A program made the position numbers and the translations under genes. From contig JAOANR010000015.1 of NCBI GenBank assembly GCA_030278955.1, positions 36,612,487 through 36,676,486 on the forward strand: 64,000 bases of DNA, in the 5' to 3' direction. This stretch comes from Hygrophila difformis (Eukaryota > Streptophyta > Magnoliopsida > Lamiales > Acanthaceae). Shown one piece after another: positions 22,407 to 32,698 of this stretch (positions within the stretch are counted from its first letter, which is position 1; the number at the start of each line of letters is the position of its first letter). A model generated the notes under the pieces. The model had not been told where the DNA came from. It did no database searches and saw only the letters and a program-made list of their open reading frames with translations.

Positions 22407-23498
22407 TTTTTTTTTTGAGGAGAAAAGCATAATTTATTAATCGTTCAACGACAAAGACTCGAAAACATTATGAGGTGACCCTCAGCAAATCAAAATCACA
22501 ACCAAAATAGCGATTCATCGCTCACACGGCCACGGGATACAACTACACGCCGCCTGCACTTAACACGTTCAAGGCTTTAATATGCTTTTGAGGAAAGCGG
22601 TGGTATCTTTTGACCATATTAAAAAATTCCTTGAGCTTAAGTCCGAGTTTCCAGAATCAAAGCCATTGTATACAACATCTGCCGCCTCCTTTGTTGTTTC
22701 GCTGCCCTCTACAACAATGAAGTTCAAATCAAAAACTGATATCCTCCGTCCTCCAAAATTGGAAACCTGCGAGCTTCTGTCTTGCTCAATCCTAATCGTT
22801 GCACAGCCTATCTCAAGCCCAAACTGAAAACGACAGCCTTGCTCGATCCAAGCACGGCCTTTCATCAACTGTGAAGTATCCATTGTTCTCCTGTACGCCG
22901 TGATACTTTCAAATCTCTACAAAGTCGCACCAAGCCCTACCAAATCATTCCGGAACCAACGGTCTTACCAGCCCGGCCTCACCAATATTTCGTGTACACC
23001 CGCCTTCTCAAAGATGCAACGGGAAATAGGAATCGCGGGTGATGAAACATAATGACAAAACATAATCCTGCTTTAAAACATACGTCTCCCCTGTTTATTA
23101 TTATCAGCACCGATGCATCAATTTAAATGGGCTATGAAGGGTAATGGTAGTAAGCAACAGGGCCACGGCGAGAGGAAAACAAAATTGGATGAATGGCTCG
23201 TTGGGATTGAGGTACCATCCGCAACTGTTCACAAAAAATTCACATCGTGTTGCCGAAAGGTGGAAGACTGAAGAGATCCAAATCAAGACCTCATATGTGA
23301 GAAAGATACATGACACATGCTCAGATCTCTAACCTGTTTGACTGAAAGCTTCTTAGTGTGGCAACCCCAACAAACAAAACAAGACTCCCCATCAAAAAGC
23401 TTCTCATTGTGGCTGCCCCCTCACTATTTTCTATTATTTTTCTTTTTTTTTTGTATTATACTTTCTCATAAATTATTTTTATTAATTCTTTTTTTTTT
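22407..23498 (-). other. Extra 3' segment of the LINE: candidate 3' transduction or second LINE tail
   Basis: On the minus strand a GGCTAACCCCCCAAAC end with a run of A (complement near 23,488-23,510) looks like the LINE 3' terminus. About 1.1 kb of other sequence follows, ending with AATAAA about 18 nt before the final poly(A) at 22,406. The segment contains a 104-residue frame (22,569-22,883) that I do not recognise. One target duplication surrounds everything. Read-through transcription with 3' transduction would explain this; a nested or fused second LINE tail is the alternative. Confidence 0.45.
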
Positions 23499-24613
23499 TT
23501 TGTTTGGGGGGTTAGCCATCAGCCAAACAATCCAGATTCAAGGCTAAAAGATTCCCATACCGATAGAACTACTAACAGAATCCCATGCTGATAGAATAAC
23601 AGAATCCCATGCTGATAGAATCCCAGACACAAGACAAATAGAATCCCATACTCCACTTGTGAGAACATTCCAGCCCCTGAGGTCCCCAACTTTGGCTTAG
23701 CAACACGAAGGAATTTCATATGGACATTTTAAGACAGTACCTGAAATACCCAAAGAACCGAGCCCCAAATGGCCAAGCAGAAAAGGGAAGAGATCCAAGT
23801 AACATATTGTGAGCTAAAGACCAAGGATGTATCAGATAGACCCGAGATAGGCTTCTAGGGGGAAACAAAGAAGGGTGTGAATGGGCTAAAGTCAAAAGGA
23901 AAATGGGGGTACCCGGAAGCCCTTGTCATTTACAATGCATCGGTATGAAATAGAAAGCAAGTTCGACATATATGATAAAGCAAAATTAAGGATGTCAAGA
24001 TGAGTATCACGTATTCGCACATCCGAAAAGCTAAAGGCTCAGGTCTCACCGTTTTAAGTTAGAGGCTCAAATACCAAATCAGAATTTTTCCGTCCTCCCA
24101 GATTGTATGCGCAATGTGTACAGGGTGCTTTGCTTCTCTTCAGCCAAAACCAATTTGAATCCCACCCTCCAATACCCCGGCTGTATCATTCTTCGATCAT
24201 CATTATGGTTCAGCAGGAGTCCTCATCAACAGGACATCAGTAATGGTTCACCAAGAGACCCCAGCAACAAAGCAGCGGCCGGATCAGCAACAGGTACCAG
24301 CAGCAGACAGTTCTCCAAGAAAGTGCAGGCCTCCAAAGTTCCAAAATATAGCGAATGGGATTTACCTACAAAACTGAAAATGTTAGAACATATAACAATC
24401 AATACCAATGTTGTACCTTCACCATCACCCCCCAAGCGCTGCGGCCACTTCCTCCCAGTCCTCCTCAGCCAAGCAATTTCACAGTCATTCACTGCACTGC
24501 CTCCACTAAAAATGGCAATCCCACAGCATCAGACCGGGACCTTGTACAGTTGTACCTGTACACTAGTCTACCGAACAGAATTGGTACCAATCCTAAACTG
24601 TAACAAGTCACTT

Positions 24614-27392
24614 TCAATACCATTCTTCAACCTTACTATCTCCAGAGGCCCCAAGTTTTGCCCAGTGATCAGCCAGGGAGTTGCGCTCCCGAAGGATGTG
24701 TTGAAAACGCACTTCTCCTGCACAGCTCAGAAACGATATGATAGGACCAAATTTCTCCCGAAATCTCCAAGGTGCATTCCCCGGGTCATCCATCCATTTA
24801 ACCACGTTTAAAGAATCGCATTCAAATAATATTTTCGGCAGGGGGAAACCTTGATCTCGAATAAGCGCTTGACAAACCCGGCTAATGGCTAGCACCTCCA
24901 CCTCAATTGAATCCGAAATTCCAATGAAATCAGATATGATGAATAGAACCTCACCCCTTTCATCCCTAATAACACCCCCGATCCTGGTTGGACCCGGATT
25001 ACCAAATGAGGACCCGTCGGTATTTATCTTCCACCACCCTTACTTGGTCGAATCCATCTCAAACCCCTACGTTTTGCTCTATCCTTCACTTTCCAAAGCT
25101 GTGGTAACCTTTCAAGAAAATTTTCATCATTGACCGAGTTCAAACAGACTTCATTCACTGTTGCTTTCCACCACATACAAACCCTCCACTTAACCTCATC
25201 AATAGCCATAGTTGCCATTATTTGCTTCCCGTTAAATATAGCCTCATTTCGAACCTTCCAGATCGTCCATATGATTGCCAAACATGTGACAAACCATACA
25301 TCTCTCCGGCCACTCCTCATGTGACAATCCATCCACCAATTCATCAATATAACAATGTTGCCTGGACTCGCCCATTTCATTCCAAACCACTCAACCCCTT
25401 TATACCAAAGATTGCTAGCAAACCTGCATTCACAAAAGAGGTGATTGACTGTTTCTGTATCTTCTCCACAACAAATGCATAGGACATTCGAGGATTGAAG
25501 ACAACCTCTCTTCATCTATTCATCTCTTACAGGCAACCCATTGTGAATCATTTTCCAAGCTAACAATTTCGCCTTCATGGGCACTTTAATTTTCCAAAAC
25601 ACCCGCCACAGCCAATGGTGATCAGCCTCCCTTCCATCAGTCACCAGGTTCCAGCAGGACCTGGGAGTAAACACCCCGTTCCCCTCCTGAAGCCACACCA
25701 TGCGATCCACAAGGAATCTGTTCAACTTTATTCTATTCAGTACTATCATAAGCTCATCCCAGACTGCGTTTTCCCATTCAAAAAGAGGCCGTCTAAACTG
25801 GATATTCCAGCTCCACTCCAGACCTATCCATTTACCGTGCTCAGCCACCTTTCCTCCCTTATTAGAAGCTAGAGTATATAATCTAGGATACATCTCTTTT
25901 AACGAACAACCTTCCTCCAACCAAATATCTTCCCAAAATCTAGTTAAAGAGCCATTTCCAACACAAATCTTGAAGCCACTCCTGTTACTTACAAAAAGAG
26001 GACTATCCCAAGCTTTGCAAATATTTCCCCACAGGGATCTATATTGACTAACACCCGGAATTAGGGGACCTTGACCCCCGTAGTATTTATTGTCAATCAA
26101 TCTCTTCCACAGCGAGTGTTCCTTCCCGAAACACCATCTCCACTTAAACAGCAGCACCTCATTAAACCTATGAAAGTTCCATAAATTCAGTCCTCCCATC
26201 TCTTTATGTTGACAAATGGTATCCCACCTCAAAGTATGTAATTTTCTAGGCCTCTCAACGCCATTCCAAAAGAACCCTCTTCGAATTTTTTCTAGCTTAT
26301 CTGCAACCTCTCTGGGAATTCTGAATATTGAAAGAAAATGCACAGGCAGACTACTCATTATAGTTTTGATCAGACATAATCTTCCTGCTTGAGTCAGCAG
26401 TCTTCCTTTCCAACATGCCAATTTTTTCTCCACTTTTTCCAATATTGGATTCCACAAAGCAACTCCATTTAACCTTCCTCCAATTGGGATTCCAAGATAC
26501 TTCATAGGCCATTGTCCTACCCCACACCCAAGTATAGCAGCTGCGTCCCTTTCCAAATCCTGAGAAACATTGATACCATACAAACAACTTTTCTGGTAAT
26601 TAATTCGCAGGCCCGAGGCTAGTGTCAGGCAGCTCAACAGACGCCTGACCATAACTACCTGCTGAATACCTCCTTCGCAAAAAATTATCGTATCATCCGC
26701 ATACTGTAGATGTGTAACCACTGGCCCTTCTCTTCCCACTACCAGACCCTTTACCAAAACCTTCTCAGCTGCTTTCACCATCAGTACATTAAAAATCTCT
26801 GCCACTAATACAAACATATACGGTGAAAGCGGATCGCCTTGTCTCAAACCCTTTTGCATGCCAAAAAAGTTCGTAGGGGAGCCATTGACCAAAACCGTAG
26901 CTGAGGCAGAGGAGACACACGCCTTAATCCACTTAATCCATTTGGCTCCGAACCCCATAGCCTCGAGAACTCTAAACAGTGCGTCCCATGACACATTATC
27001 GTAAGCCTTTGCAAAATCGAGCTTGATAACAAAGCCACTGCGGCCGGCTGAATTAGTAGATTGCACCACTTCTGCCGCGATAAGCACACCATCTAATATT
27101 TGTCTGCCATGCACGAAAGCCATTTGAGAATCTCCCACAATATTATCCAACACAGCTTGAATCCTTCTCGCCAATACTTTGGTGATTATCTTGTACGTGC
27201 TTCCGACGAGTGATATTAGCCTATAGTCTGAAAATTCCATAGGGTTGTCCACCTTAGGTATAAGTGAAATGAAGGATCCTCCCGATTCTCTGGGAATGTG
27301 ACAGTCCTTGTGAAGTTGATCAAAAACAGCCATCAAATCTACCTTTAGCAAGTCCCAAATTTTTTTTAAAGAATCCGATGTTAGGTCCCCGC
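24614..27392 (-). pseudogene. LINE ORF2 fragment: reverse transcriptase, zf-RVT, RNase H
   Basis: The RT part (25,519-27,392) shows SLVGSTYKIITKVLARR, FVHGRQILDG, KLDFAKAYDNVSW, GLRQGDPLSPYMF and the catalytic YADD (about 26,691-26,702). An in-frame TAG at 25,516 interrupts it. The same frame continues into a zf-RVT domain (CICCGEDTETVNHLFCEC). A frameshift near 25,040 then leads to an RNase H-like C-terminus (WKINTDGSSFGNPG onward) that ends at 24,614. The apurinic endonuclease is missing through 5' truncation. The product would prime reverse transcription at nicked target DNA; this copy is dead. Confidence 0.88.
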
Positions 27393-27412
27393 CTAAGTTG
27401 GATATTATATCT

Positions 27413-27604
27413 ATCTACTCTAAAGCTTTGAAATAAACTTGTAAAATCTGTCCCTAATAATACATCAATTGTTTTTACTGGACTAACATATACTTCTTGT
27501 ATTGTAAATATTTTATTACCTAAAATTATTTGAACATCTTTAGCTATTACGAAAGCTTTTCCATTTTTTATTTTTCCACTAAAAATTTCTCCTGTTATCG
27601 TATA
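27413..27604 (-). pseudogene. Pararetroviral protease-RT linker between the LINE and a MITE
   Basis: A readable minus-strand frame, open across about 190 bases, continues the polyprotein between the protease (upstream, past the MITE) and RT (downstream, past the LINE). It contains a VLLGTDFT-type segment resembling the C-terminal part of retroviral-type proteases. Confidence 0.6.
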
Positions 27605-27864
27605 CTACCTCCGTTCTCAAATAAGTGATCCATTTGCATAGTAGTCACTATTCATTGAGTAACTTTGATTAATTTTTTTAATATAGTTATATAAGAAAAA
27701 ACACAGTAAAGTGAGATCTTGTTAGATTCGTCTAATCACGTAGTTTTATAATATCAAATTTTTATAATTTTTATTTATGTACAATTTGAGTTATTAACCT
27801 TTAAAAATGTATCTTTGACGACGCGAAATGCAGGAATGGTGCATTTAAAAGAGAACAGAGGAAG
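27605..27864. mobile_element. Stowaway-like MITE (family M1) copy 2, inside the viral protease
   Basis: 260 bp with TA target duplicates (27,603-27,604 and 27,865-27,866). The ends CTACCTCCGTTCTC and CTTCCTCTGTTCTC (complement of the right end) form the inverted repeat. It cuts the viral polyprotein just after the protease active-site region. Confidence 0.85.
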
Positions 27865-27866
27865 TA

Positions 27867-29165
27867 TTTGTTTAATGAGTCTAAAAACTCATTGCCTAAC
27901 AAGACATGATAGGTGCTACTAGATGTTCCTTCTTCTTCTGCTACATAACATTTTACTTCTTCTATTAAGTCTGTACCTAGTTTTATTGGTACTATTATTA
28001 TTTCATTTACTCGTTTGACTTCTCCTTCAAAAGTAGTATATCTATATTCTGTTCCTATATGCTTTGTTAATCCATTTATACAAGTTTTTCCTATATGATT
28101 CTTACCAGCTCCAGTGTCTACTAATATATTTGGTCCTTTTATCCAGTTTGTGCCATTATAATATTCTATATTAATTGTCCATGTTTGGGCTTTTTGTTTA
28201 CTCTTTTCATATGGGATATCAATACTATGTCTTGGTTGATCAAGTATTAGATTTGTTCTTGGGCTATAATCTATACTTTTTCTGCTACTCATTGTTCTTC
28301 CTATATAGGATAATTGTGGTCTCCTATTTTCTAATGGTTTTCCAATTTCTATTGCATTTTTCTTGTCTGCAAGATCAATTATCCAATAATCTTGTAACGT
28401 TGGATTATTCAATTCTAGTAATATTAGATCTGCTATTGTGTCTCTACATGCTTCGTGTATTTCTATTGTCTTTTTATCATCATAAGGTTTTAATCTATTG
28501 CTATTTAGGTAGCTATAAAAAGCACTATAATGTACTGTAAATATTTTACTTTCATTTTTCATTACCTCATTCTTATGTACTTTTATGTATAGGGTTAATG
28601 TTTTGTCTATATTTTGATCTTGTAAAGATACACAATAGTTTGGGTAACATATAAATAGTAGTTTTTGGTAAATTAAGTTTCCATTAATAGTTCCTAAGTG
28701 TGAGTCTTGTGGATTTAATAATCTTGAATCATGTAGGCTTATTGTTACTGGTAAGTCTATTCCATTTCTAAATAAAGATTTTATTAGAATCTTTACTCCT
28801 GCTAAATGTACGTATTGTATTTTCTCTGTTTTCTTTCTACTTAATTTTTCTAGCCCTTTATTTATTACATCTTTTGTTAAAAGATGCAGTTTTAGAGTAG
28901 TATTAGTGTTACATACATCTACTGTTTTTTCTAGTTCATGATATTCATGAATTACTATATTATTTCTTGAGAATGTTCTTGATAGTATATTAAAATTTGT
29001 ATGTTTGAATCCATGTTTTAGATCTAATCCTTGTATTTTATTAATTTGTTCTGGACTTAAGATAGCTTTTATTGCATATCCTCTTTGTCCTTCATATTGT
29101 TCTACATATTCTATTTCTTTTGTTTCCTCTTGTTCTTCTGTGATTATTTCTTTATTTTTATTCAT
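27867..29165 (-). pseudogene. Pararetroviral movement protein fused to aspartic protease
   Basis: One open minus-strand frame begins at an ATG (29,163-29,165) that overlaps the stop of the coat-protein frame. The N-terminal ~290 residues match the 30K-type movement protein of caulimovirids (central segment around VHLAGVKILIKSLFRNGID, then YPNYCVSL). The same frame continues into a retropepsin-like domain with active site LVDTGAGKNHIG (DTG at 28,110-28,118), and the MITE then cuts it off. The movement protein would open plasmodesmata and the protease would process the polyprotein. Direct MP-protease fusion with the coat protein upstream is unusual. The upstream part of this frame is uninterrupted, but the gene as a whole is broken. 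Confidence 0.82.
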
Positions 29166-29169
29166 TTTC

Positions 29170-30130
29170 TATTTCAGAGAATTTTACTTCATATATCTCA
29201 TCACCTGATTCTGGTTCACTTATACTTTCTAGATCTGATTCTATTTCTTTGAATATTTGTTCATCTATAATATCATATTCCATAAATCTTACTTGTTTTT
29301 TCTTTGGTTTTGTACAATCACTTGCAAAGTGTCATATTTCTCCACAGTTATAACATTTACATGTGGTTGGATTCTTTTTATTTTTTCTTTTATCATTTCT
29401 TCTTTTATAATATTTTCTTCCAAATTTTGGCTTAAAGAATTTTTTTATTAAAGATTTTAAATCTTTTTCCTTTCTTAAATTTTCTTTTTATTGGTTTAAA
29501 TTTTTTAAATCTCTTATTTTTTCTATATGATTTATTTTTTTCCCATTCAAAATTTTCTGCATTTTCTTGACAGCATAAATCAGCAGCTTTATTATATATT
29601 TTAGTGTGGTCTAATATTTTTCTTTGGTAACATAACTCAGTTATTACCTGTCTTATTAATCTTATTCGGCTTCCTAAATTATTCGGATAGTCATTTTTAT
29701 TTTGAATCCATGTTTTCCACATATATTCATCCCATGGTGATGATAATTTTGAAAATATAGAGTCCATGGTATGTTCATTATTTTGTGAGCTTGTATAAGC
29801 TGTATAATAGTAACTTTTAAATTGTTCAGAGAATTGATCAAAAAAGCATAAATCTCTTAGTCTTATTTTATTTAATCTTAGTAACGCTTGATCTCGTTCT
29901 TCTATTATAGCATTATTATCTAAGCTCCGTACTCCTAGGAATTCTTTTTGTATGATATTGATAAATTCCTCTATTCCTGTGTTTACATCTTGTCCAAACC
30001 CTTGACTAATTGTATTCATATACGTTTGTTTTGTATTTGAGGAAATTCCTGCAAGGAATTGTGCTACATTTCCTTGGACTAGATTCCATATTTTTAATGT
30101 TTTTGCTCTTGACGTACTTTCTTCTGACAT
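29170..30130 (-). pseudogene. Pararetroviral coat protein with zinc knuckle
   Basis: A 232-residue frame (29,432-30,130) has a capsid-like helical region and a Lys/Arg/Phe-rich basic tract at its end. After a frameshift near 29,430 the reading continues into a CXCX2CX4HX4C zinc knuckle (about 29,317-29,367) and a very acidic C-terminus. This is the domain order of caulimovirid coat proteins. The knuckle itself contains an in-frame TGA (29,332-29,334). The frame ends by overlapping the movement-protein start codon. Confidence 0.8.
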
Positions 30131-30160
30131 TAAGTGTATTCTTATTATCTGTTTCCATTT

Positions 30161-30625
30161 TTATAGTTCTAGACTTGGCTGTTTAAGACAATCCAGGTTT
30201 AGGAATATTGCATCTCCTGGTCTCACATTTCCTATTCTTTTTTCTTTTAACTCAAAATCTTCATTGTATTTCCAAATTTCTTTTTTAGAGGTTGTTTTTC
30301 TTATTGGAAAATTTCTCGAAGGTAAATTTTGTAATCTACTTTGATAATTGTCTACATTTTGTCTATTTGTAGTTTGATCTACTTCCATTGGTATAGTTCC
30401 TGTTACACCTTCTCTTGGCAAGGTAGTGCTATTTTCTCCAACTACTTCTGATGATGGTAAATATAATCTATGATTATTCATAAAGACTTTATGTTGTTCT
30501 TCCAAATCGCTTTCATTAGTTTCTAATTCTGTTTCTGAAAATGTTCTTGTATATATTGGTTTTAAATTTAGTCGTTCTAAATCACTACTTAATTCATTTA
30601 TTAAGTCTTCTATACTTGTATTCAT
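30161..30625 (-). CDS. Small pararetroviral ORF before the coat protein
   Basis: 154 residues, acidic at the N-terminus and Thr/Gln-rich in the middle, ending about 30 bp before the coat-protein frame. It may be the N-terminal acidic extension of the coat protein, separated by a mutation, or an independent gene. I recognise no motif. Confidence 0.5.
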   Translation of the reverse strand: MNTSIEDLINELSSDLERLNLKPIYTRTFSETELETNESDLEEQHKVFMNNHRLYLPSSEVVGENSTTLPREGVTGTIPMEVDQTTNRQNVDNYQSRLQNLPSRNFPIRKTTSKKEIWKYNEDFELKEKRIGNVRPGDAIFLNLDCLKQPSLEL

Positions 30626-30977
30626 TCTGTTTCTTCTTTATCTTCTCTACTTTCTAATTTATCTTCCTTTAGTTCTTCGTTTATCTTTTTTAATTTTTCT
30701 ACTTTGACTATCATGATTCTAATTTTGTTTTGTTTGTTTAATTTTTCTATTTCTTTCATCATTACTCTATGATCGAGACTTCCTGGTTCTGGTGTCTTCT
30801 CCCATTTCGGTAGTGGGAGTGACTTTTATAATTCTACTTGCTTTTGTGGAGTTTTAATTATTGTTTTGTCTATGTATCTTTCGATATTGTAGAGTCTTGT
30901 ATCTAGACTTATCATTAATTCTTTTATTAGTTCAATTCCATCTTTTATTGTTTCTAAATCTTCTAGATAACTCATCT
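30626..30977 (-). pseudogene. Small coiled-coil pararetroviral ORF with an internal stop
   Basis: Starts at an ATG (about 30,975) overlapping the end of the preceding frame and reads to about 30,626 with one stop near 30,830. The predicted protein is rich in Leu, Ile, Lys and Glu in heptad-like spacing. Size, position and coiled-coil character resemble virion-associated proteins of caulimovirids, but this rests on analogy only. Confidence 0.4.
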
Positions 30978-31313
30978 TCTAATATTTCTTATGTTTCTAA
31001 TGAAGTCGTTTACTTCATCTATTTCAGTTTCTCTTTCTAATTCTTCTATTTCTATTATTTCTAATTCATTTAAATACCATTCTTTTATTAACTCCGATTC
31101 TTCTTTTTCTGGATCTATATGTTTTTGTATAATTACATATGCTTCTCTTTCATCTATCATTTTAGAAATCTTGAATTTTATTCTTAATAATTTTTGTTTC
31201 ATTATTATGGTACTTATATCTTGTTGTTGACTTTCTATTTCATGAATTTTATTCGTCAGTTTTTCTAATGTTTCATTTTCTAACTTTATTCCTGGCATTT
31301 TATTAGTCTTCAC
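30972..31313 (-). CDS. Small coiled-coil pararetroviral ORF
   Basis: 113 residues, Glu/Lys/Ile-rich, with a probable coiled coil over most of its length and an Arg-rich end. It is packed tightly between its neighbours: its stop overlaps the next start codon. Unknown function; the open frame suggests that it is a real viral gene. Confidence 0.5.
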   Translation of the reverse strand: MKTNKMPGIKLENETLEKLTNKIHEIESQQQDISTIIMKQKLLRIKFKISKMIDEREAYVIIQKHIDPEKEESELIKEWYLNELEIIEIEELERETEIDEVNDFIRNIRNIRR

Positions 31314-31331
31314 TATAATTTGATTCTTGAT

Positions 31332-31643
31332 CTAAAAATTCGGGTGAAGGTGCTCTAGTAAACATGGTGTTATTATATATCCTGGAAACATTCTGTAAAT
31401 TGTAATTTCATTGTTGATTATAGTTTTGACTTGTGATAATAACTCTTGTTCTTCATCTTTTTTTGATATAATTTGTATTAAATTACCATTATATTCTTCC
31501 GTTTCGATTATATAGTTTCCTATCGAAAGTAATATTTTTCCTCTATTTCCTAGTCTTATTCCAAATTCTTCATCGTTTTGCAGTCTATTTAATCTTCTTC
31601 TTCTGTCTATGTATGTTTTTCTTTCTTCTATTTGTTGATCCAT
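31332..31643 (-). CDS. Small pararetroviral ORF
   Basis: 103 residues with a basic N-terminus (RRRRLNR) and mixed beta-rich predicted remainder. It overlaps the preceding frame by 59 bases. Unknown function. Confidence 0.5.
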   Translation of the reverse strand: MDQQIEERKTYIDRRRRLNRLQNDEEFGIRLGNRGKILLSIGNYIIETEEYNGNLIQIISKKDEEQELLSQVKTIINNEITIYRMFPGYIITPCLLEHLHPNF

Positions 31644-32028
31644 ATTTTCTATCTCTTTGACTTATTTCATGATTAGGATTAAATGTGGGTGTTAAAAATC
31701 TTCGATTATCGTTGGTTCTTATTTCTGTAAGTGATCTTATTTGTGGTTCGAATCCTCTTATTCTATTTAGAAATGCTCTTTCAATTCTTGCTTGTATCAT
31801 CAAGCTATCGATGTTATTTTGTGCATATTCATCATTTCTATTTATTATATAGTTTTCAGTATCGAGTGGATTAATCATACTTAGTGGATAATCTATTTCT
31901 TGATTTTCATCTAAAGGATATCTTGCTGTTGGAATATATTCTGGGTATAGTTGTTCTGAAGTGTCTATTCTTAATCTTGTCATATGATTATTTAATATAT
32001 GATCATTATTATTATTATAATTACTCAT
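31585..32028 (-). CDS. First pararetroviral ORF after the primer site
   Basis: The ATG at 32,026-32,028 is the first in frame after the primer-binding site. The product is about 147 residues, Asn-rich at the start and Arg/Lys-rich at the end. No motif is recognised. The frame is open to its stop. Confidence 0.5.
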   Translation of the reverse strand: MSNYNNNNDHILNNHMTRLRIDTSEQLYPEYIPTARYPLDENQEIDYPLSMINPLDTENYIINRNDEYAQNNIDSLMIQARIERAFLNRIRGFEPQIRSLTEIRTNDNRRFLTPTFNPNHEISQRDRKYGSTNRRKKNIHRQKKKIK

Positions 32029-32046
32029 GTCCAAATTAATCGTTCT

Positions 32047-32061
32047 GGGCTCTGACACCAA
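32047..32061 (-). other. Pararetroviral tRNA-Met primer-binding site
   Basis: The minus strand reads TTGGTGTCAGAGCCC, one mismatch from the canonical TGGTATCAGAGC complement of plant initiator tRNA-Met. It marks the conventional origin of the viral genome map and proves the orientation. Confidence 0.85.
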
Positions 32062-32123
32062 ATTGTTAAAGGGGTGGAATATAAAAATGTTTTAATTAAT
32101 TTTTTTTGTGATACTGGTTGTAT

Positions 32124-32390
32124 TTAATCAGAAAAATAATATTCATCATAATTACTTAAATTGTCTGGTATTTCTTCATCATAATTTTCACTATCAGATC
32201 CTATTCTTAGTAAAATAATTCTGTCCCAAAAACTTTTTCCTTCTGAGTAGGGATATACCTTTTGATTATATTCAGTTAAAAATATGAGTATAGTATAAAC
32301 AATGTCATTCCAATTTTCAACTCTTTCTTCCATAGTTTGTAAATATATTTCATATTCGTATATTAATGAATTTATTTCTTCTTGATTCAT
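32124..32390 (-). CDS. Short acidic ORF upstream of the primer site
   Basis: 88 residues, acidic and Tyr-rich, open, with no recognised motif. It lies on the leader side of the primer site, where some caulimovirids also carry an ORF. It could instead be non-coding leader. Confidence 0.4.
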   Translation of the reverse strand: MNQEEINSLIYEYEIYLQTMEERVENWNDIVYTILIFLTEYNQKVYPYSEGKSFWDRIILLRIGSDSENYDEEIPDNLSNYDEYYFSD

Positions 32391-32440
32391 TTTTTATAAG
32401 TTAATTATTATAGTGGGTTTACAAAATAAAGGAAATTTTT

Positions 32441-32698
32441 GGTAATTAAAAAGTCAAGTTGTAGAGTATATCTAATACTTAAAGATAAAATTATTGGGAA
32501 GTTGTGTGAGTGATATTTAAAAGTGAAAACTTAAATGTGTCCTTTTTTATAAGTTTTTTGCAATAGGTCTTTTTTTTAAATACAAACTAAATAAAATTGA
32601 TCCTATATTCAGGCCAATCTGGCCCGCCTAGCCCACAGCTCTAATAGATCTCATATTGACGGGACGGCGGAAGAAATCGTCCTGCTCCATTAATAATC
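32441..32698. promoter_or_regulatory. Promoter interval of the first F-box gene, abutting the viral insertion
   Basis: About 260 bases lie between the last viral sequence and the F-box ATG. They are AT-rich, then GC-richer just before the gene. The F-box promoter must lie here or inside viral DNA, since the two units point away from each other. Confidence 0.45.

Larger units (their letters stand above)
22407..27392 (-). mobile_element. 5'-truncated L1-type LINE inserted in the pararetroviral polymerase
   Basis: The 20-bp target duplication CTAAGTTGGATATTATATCT lies at 22,387-22,406 and 27,393-27,412. The poly(A) tail appears as a T run at 22,406-22,416, giving minus orientation. The 5' end starts inside ORF2, so the copy is truncated and lacks ORF1 and the endonuclease. 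The element carries RT, a zf-RVT domain and an RNase H-like C-terminus. Some 2.2 kb of non-coding tail follows with a second internal A-rich tract; see the separate entry. Confidence 0.9.
10400..32440 (-). mobile_element. Endogenous pararetrovirus (Caulimoviridae-like), interrupted by three later insertions
   Basis: Read on the minus strand from right to left: a short ORF, a tRNA-Met primer site, several small ORFs, a coat protein with zinc knuckle, a movement protein joined to an aspartic protease, reverse transcriptase, RNase H, a further ORF, and a promoter/poly(A)-like region. Subtracting the Gypsy element, the LINE, the MITE and their target duplications leaves about 8.1 kb, a normal caulimovirid genome size. 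No integrase is seen, as expected for this family, so integration was presumably passive. Stops and frameshifts hit coat protein, RT and the downstream ORFs. Both outer edges are approximate. Genus is not assigned. Confidence 0.87.

Noticed and set aside
24107..25872. Plus-strand open frames such as 24,107-24,811 and 25,615-25,872
   Set aside because: Antisense to the LINE ORF2 and its 3' region, whose minus-strand protein domains are clear.
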